A stretch of DNA of 47,162 nucleotides, from the NCBI GenBank assembly GCA_030156255.1, contig JASGMV010000029.1:1-47162 (forward strand), written 5' to 3'. Source of the stretch: Desulfovibrionales bacterium (GTDB lineage Bacteria > Desulfobacterota > Desulfovibrionia > Desulfovibrionales > Desulfovibrionaceae). Positions 43,868 through 47,162 of this stretch are shown here, in pieces. How positions within the stretch are numbered: the first letter of the stretch is position 1; each line of letters opens with the position of its first letter. The position numbers and the translations under genes are program-made. Under the pieces are notes generated by a model. The model was not told where the DNA came from, ran no database searches, and worked only from the letters and a program-made list of their open reading frames with translations.

Positions 43868-45274
43868 ATGATTCCCACGGCGAAGCCTAAAAAGGTTCGA
43901 TCCACCTGGCTGCTGGAGACCATCCTCGGGCTGGCGGCCATCACGGTGGTGAACCTGCTTTTGTACCGTCAGGATATCGGCTTTTCCCGAGCCGTCCCCC
44001 ACCCTTTTTGGGCCGTGATCATTTTGATGGCCGCCAGATACGGCTTCCGGGCGGGCTTGGTGAGCGGCGTTCTTTCCGGCGCGCTCTATTTCGTGCTTCG
44101 GGCGCAGGCCGTGGACACCTTGGACGTCGCGGAACTGAGAAGCTTCAGCCTGTGGGGACGGCCCATCCTTTTTACGGCCGTCGGCGTCTTGCTGGGCGAA
44201 CTTCGGCAGCTGCAAATCGTAAGATACAAAAATCTTGAGAAGAAAGCCCAGGAGCAGGAGCGCGAGCTGCAGGTTCTTCAGCAACATTACGAGGCATTGA
44301 GCACGGCGAAGCAGGAGATCGACACGCGCATCATTTCCCAGGAGCAAACGTTGTCCACGCTGTACGAGGCGGCTCACGGCCTGCGCTCCCTGGAGGAAAA
44401 AGACATTTATCCGACGGTTCTGGCCATGCTCCATGATCATCTGAAAGTCGAGGACAGCTGTATTTATCTCATTGAGGGCGATCAGTTGCGCCTCAAGGCG
44501 AGATTGGGGCCCCCGGAAATTCAAAGGCCGAAAACGCTGTCCCTCGCCGCCTCGATGATCGGCGAGGCCATCACCCAGCGCGAGGCGATCTCTTTGGATA
44601 TGGTGCTGGACGGGGCGCCGAGCGGCGACTCTCCCCTGGCCGTCGCGCCGGTCATGGGATTGGCCGGCCGGCGGGTGTTCGGCGCACTGGTGGTCTGGAC
44701 CATGCCTTTCATCAAATTCACCCCGGATTCGGTGAACATGATCGCCTTGATGGCGGACTGGTGCGGCGAGTCGGTGGACAACGCCAGAATCTATCAACAA
44801 ACGAAGGACAAGCTCATCGCGGATGAAACCATCGACGCCTACACGCCGGAATATCTGCGCCAGAGATTGGAGGAAGAATTCACCAGAGCCCGGCGTTACG
44901 ATCTGTCGTTGTCCCTTTTGGTGCTGGAGTTCCCTAAATTCCAAGGAGTATCGGACGCAGACAGGGAGGATATCCTGTTGACCTTGAGTCTTGTGCTCAA
45001 GAATTGGACCAGGAATATCGACCTGCTCTTTCTCGGCGACACGCCGGGGCTGTTCGTCCTGCTGCTGCCCAACACCAATCTGGAAGGCGGACGCGTGGTC
45101 GCGAGAAATATTATGCACACCTTTGAGACGCTGAAGGAAGGCATGAAGGAGCAAGACTCCGCCCTGCAGGATATCCGCATGGGCGTGTCGGCCTTTTCGC
45201 CCGAAATGGAGAACGCCGAAGATATGTTGACGTTGGCGCAGGAGAACGCCGAACATGCCCTCAACATCGATTGA
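43868..45274 (+). CDS. pelD: PelD-like c-di-GMP receptor
   Basis: 468 residues. Four membrane helices (about 16-33, 46-58, 63-78, 98-112), a coiled coil (about 115-165), a GAF domain (about 165-310) and a GGDEF-fold domain (about 320-465). The GGDEF loop has decayed to D-T-P-G-L (391-395), but the inhibitory-site RxxD remains, R382-N-I-D385, five residues before it: the layout by which P. aeruginosa PelD binds c-di-GMP to switch on Pel synthesis. No cyclase activity expected. AGGAG is seen before the start. Overlaps pelE by 20 bases. Confidence 0.88.
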   Translation: MIPTAKPKKVRSTWLLETILGLAAITVVNLLLYRQDIGFSRAVPHPFWAVIILMAARYGFRAGLVSGVLSGALYFVLRAQAVDTLDVAELRSFSLWGRPILFTAVGVLLGELRQLQIVRYKNLEKKAQEQERELQVLQQHYEALSTAKQEIDTRIISQEQTLSTLYEAAHGLRSLEEKDIYPTVLAMLHDHLKVEDSCIYLIEGDQLRLKARLGPPEIQRPKTLSLAASMIGEAITQREAISLDMVLDGAPSGDSPLAVAPVMGLAGRRVFGALVVWTMPFIKFTPDSVNMIALMADWCGESVDNARIYQQTKDKLIADETIDAYTPEYLRQRLEEEFTRARRYDLSLSLLVLEFPKFQGVSDADREDILLTLSLVLKNWTRNIDLLFLGDTPGLFVLLLPNTNLEGGRVVARNIMHTFETLKEGMKEQDSALQDIRMGVSAFSPEMENAEDMLTLAQENAEHALNID

Positions 45275-46319
45275 CCGCAAGTTTCCCCGGCGCGTTGCGT
45301 TCGCCCTGTCCATCGCCGTTCTGCTGGACTGTGCTGCGTTGTGGTCGGTCTTTTCTCTTCCCGTCATTACGCCGGCGCAGGCCTTGCCCGCCATGGGCCT
45401 GCATCTGGCGGCGGCGGGTTTGATGACGGCCGTGGCCGTTGCCGCCAAAAAACAAGCGAACGTAAGGTATCTTGCCGGATTGAGCGCTTTGTTGACCTTT
45501 TTCACCCCTGTCGTTGGGCCGGCGGGCTGTCTGGTCTCCTATGTCGCCGGCAGAGTCTTGATCAAGCCGCGGGGATTGGCCAAGGCGTTTTCCGGAGCGG
45601 AAGGCGGCGTGGTCCAAGGCGAGGAGGAGTTCTACGGCCTTTGGGAAGACGTGAAGCTCCATGAAGAGCTTTCCATACAGCCTGTTGTCGACATCCTGGA
45701 AGGAGAAGACGCGGCCCTCAAACGCGGCGCCATTCAGCTCTTGAGGCGGCTGGGCACGCCCGACGCCGTTCGGACGCTCAAAAAAAGTTTGAGCGATTCG
45801 GACGCCGAAGTCCGGTTCTACGCGCACACCGCGTTGACAAGACTGGAGGAGGATTACGCGGAGCGTTTCACCCAAGTGCAGAAAGAGGCGCGGGACGACG
45901 ATCTTGACGGATTGATCGCCTTGGCGAAAATTCAACAGGAGTACGCAGCGAGCGGCCTTCCGGACGATAGCATTCAGACCCAGATGTTGTCGGAGGCCCG
46001 CTCGAATCTGACCAAGGCCTTGAAAGCTCCGGGGGGCGATCAGACGAAGTTGCGTACGGTTCTCGGGTTGTTGGAGCTGCGCCTGGGCGAGCTTGAATCC
46101 GCCAAACAGGAATTTGAGACGGTTTTGAATGCAGCGCCGGACACCCCCGACGCCTTGCTCGGACTTTTGAACGTTTGTTTCAATCAAAAGGATGCGCAGG
46201 CGCTCCGGCGACTGCGGCAAAACTTGCAAGGCAAGCGGTTCGATACAACGGACCCCGCGAAGCTGACAGTGTTGAATTTCTGGGCGGGACATTTGGGGAG
46301 GAAGCGGTCCCATGCATGA
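45255..46319 (+). CDS. pelE: PelE-like inner-membrane scaffold
   Basis: 354 residues. Two or three hydrophobic segments (about 14-36, 40-60, 72-98), then a HEAT-like part (RGAIQLLRRLGTPDAVRTL, about 155-173) and TPR-like helices to the C-terminus. PelE bridges PelD and the PelF glycosyltransferase at the inner membrane in Pseudomonas. The start overlaps the pelD end and the stop overlaps the pelF start, so the three are tightly coupled. Sequence identity to known PelE cannot be checked here; position and architecture are the evidence. Confidence 0.82.
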   Translation: MPSTSIDRKFPRRVAFALSIAVLLDCAALWSVFSLPVITPAQALPAMGLHLAAAGLMTAVAVAAKKQANVRYLAGLSALLTFFTPVVGPAGCLVSYVAGRVLIKPRGLAKAFSGAEGGVVQGEEEFYGLWEDVKLHEELSIQPVVDILEGEDAALKRGAIQLLRRLGTPDAVRTLKKSLSDSDAEVRFYAHTALTRLEEDYAERFTQVQKEARDDDLDGLIALAKIQQEYAASGLPDDSIQTQMLSEARSNLTKALKAPGGDQTKLRTVLGLLELRLGELESAKQEFETVLNAAPDTPDALLGLLNVCFNQKDAQALRRLRQNLQGKRFDTTDPAKLTVLNFWAGHLGRKRSHA

Positions 46320-47162
46320 TGTCTGCCTCCTCTTGGAAGGTTCGTATCCTTATGTCTCGGGCGGCGTCTCCACGTGGGTCCACAATCTGGTGAGGGGCGC
46401 GCCGGACCTCGATTTCTGCGCGCACTGCATTTTACCCTCCTCGAAACAGGAGTGGCCGTATCGCTATGAAATTCCACAGAATCTCACGGAGATACGAACC
46501 ATCTACCTGCACGATCCCGAAGAAGGCCGCAGGCGTTGGTCCGGACTGAAAAAGGAGGACATCGCCGGGCTCCAAGCGTGGCACGACGAGGCAATACACA
46601 GGGACTACGAGGGGATCGAGCGGGTCATGGACCTGATCCGCACCCCCCGCGCCAATCTGAAGGAATTGGTGCATGGCCGCAAATCCTGGCGGATGATGCT
46701 GGACTTCTATTGGCGACGGTCGCCGAAGGAATCCTTTTTGGACTATTTTTGGACGCAACGTTTCACGCATCTGCCCATCTATAGGGTGCTGCGGGCGAAC
46801 GCCCCAAGGGCTCGCGTCTATCACGCCATCTCCACCGGCTACGCAGGACTCTTGGGTGTGGCCGCGCGCCTGCTCTACGGCCGTCCGCTATTGCTCACGG
46901 AGCACGGCATCTACGTCAAGGAGCGCAAGATCGAGATATCCCAGGCCGAGTGGATCTACACGGCCGGAGACAAACGCGTTCGCATCGAACGGAATCTGGG
47001 CCGCTTCCAGGACATGTGGACTCGGATGTTCGAGCATGTCGGGCGGCTCACCTACCTGCATGCGTCACATATTTACACTCTCTACGAAGGCAACCGGCAA
47101 ATCGAAATTTCCGAAGGCGCCGATCCGGACAAGGTCGAAATCATCCCCAACGGCATCGACAT
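46312..47162 (+). CDS. pelF: PelF-like glycosyltransferase, cut by window end
   Basis: The first 283 residues of a GT4-family enzyme, open to the window end. It starts with LLLEGSYPYVSGGVSTWVH (about 6-24), the N-terminal signature of PelF, and reaches LLTEHGIYVKERK (about 194-206) and IIPNGID, the GT4 nucleotide-sugar loop region. PelF is the cytosolic UDP-sugar polymerase of Pel. ATG 46312 overlaps the pelE stop by 8 bases. The catalytic EX7E motif lies beyond the window. Confidence 0.9.
   Translation, partial: MHDVCLLLEGSYPYVSGGVSTWVHNLVRGAPDLDFCAHCILPSSKQEWPYRYEIPQNLTEIRTIYLHDPEEGRRRWSGLKKEDIAGLQAWHDEAIHRDYEGIERVMDLIRTPRANLKELVHGRKSWRMMLDFYWRRSPKESFLDYFWTQRFTHLPIYRVLRANAPRARVYHAISTGYAGLLGVAARLLYGRPLLLTEHGIYVKERKIEISQAEWIYTAGDKRVRIERNLGRFQDMWTRMFEHVGRLTYLHASHIYTLYEGNRQIEISEGADPDKVEIIPNGID

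Overview
The window looks like chromosome from a GC-rich, flagellated, diderm deltaproteobacterium, most likely Desulfovibrionales (Desulfovibrio-like). This is inferred from the run YggT-DivIVA-DUF167-DUF465-ilvBNC, the short-type alpha-glucan phosphorylase, the envC-ctpA-yibQ order, many signal peptides and lipoboxes, and promoter sites of the sigma54 and sigma28 types. There is no rRNA or tRNA gene, no CRISPR array and no transposase. Most of the window is core housekeeping sequence, with two accessory envelope modules.

Layout. 0-1.5 kb: a small lipoprotein and an acidic unknown protein preceded by a sigma28-like promoter. 1.5-8.3 kb, minus strand: a dense gene train from a Cys-rich protein through an unknown protein, a HAD hydrolase, YggT, DivIVA, DUF167 and DUF465 into ilvB-ilvN-ilvC. 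8.4-9.3 kb: tatA and a phosphatidylglycerophosphate-synthase-like gene. 9.3-13.4 kb, minus strand: a four-gene envelope operon (LPP20-like protein, TPR/SLH lipoprotein, secreted FlgT-like unknown, FecR-domain protein) behind a strong sigma54-type promoter. 13.5-18.2 kb: sixA-like gene, fetAB, proC, ndk, a sigma28-linked zinc-ribbon-like protein and a secreted nuclease. 18.3-20.8 kb: glycogen phosphorylase. 21-28 kb, plus strand: dut, argD, prmA, an endonuclease-III-like gene, an EnvC-like gene, ctpA and a divergent polysaccharide deacetylase. 28.2-29.2 kb: fliM behind a sigma54-type promoter. 29.3-33 kb, minus strand: beta-CASP nuclease, rsmD, coaD, miaA. 33-36.5 kb: LOG-family protein, EamA transporter, an outer-membrane barrel and a PEBP-like lipoprotein.

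The most distinctive region is 36.6-47.2 kb: a Pel-type exopolysaccharide operon running off the window end (pelC-pelA-pelB-pelD-pelE-pelF, with pelG expected beyond). Here PelA lacks the N-terminal glycoside-hydrolase domain. PelB is split into a membrane-anchored TPR protein and a separate TPR/beta-barrel protein joined by a GTGA stop/start overlap. PelD keeps the RxxD c-di-GMP inhibitory-site motif next to a decayed GGDEF motif. Two unusually perfect RNA hairpins lie between the barrel gene and pelD.

A second theme is flagellar regulation scattered over the window: two sigma28-like promoters before genes of unknown function and two sigma54-like promoters before fliM and the LPP20/SLH/FlgT-like/FecR operon. 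That operon is proposed as a flagellum-associated envelope structure; this is inference and needs experiment. All calls were made by reading the sequence, without database searches.
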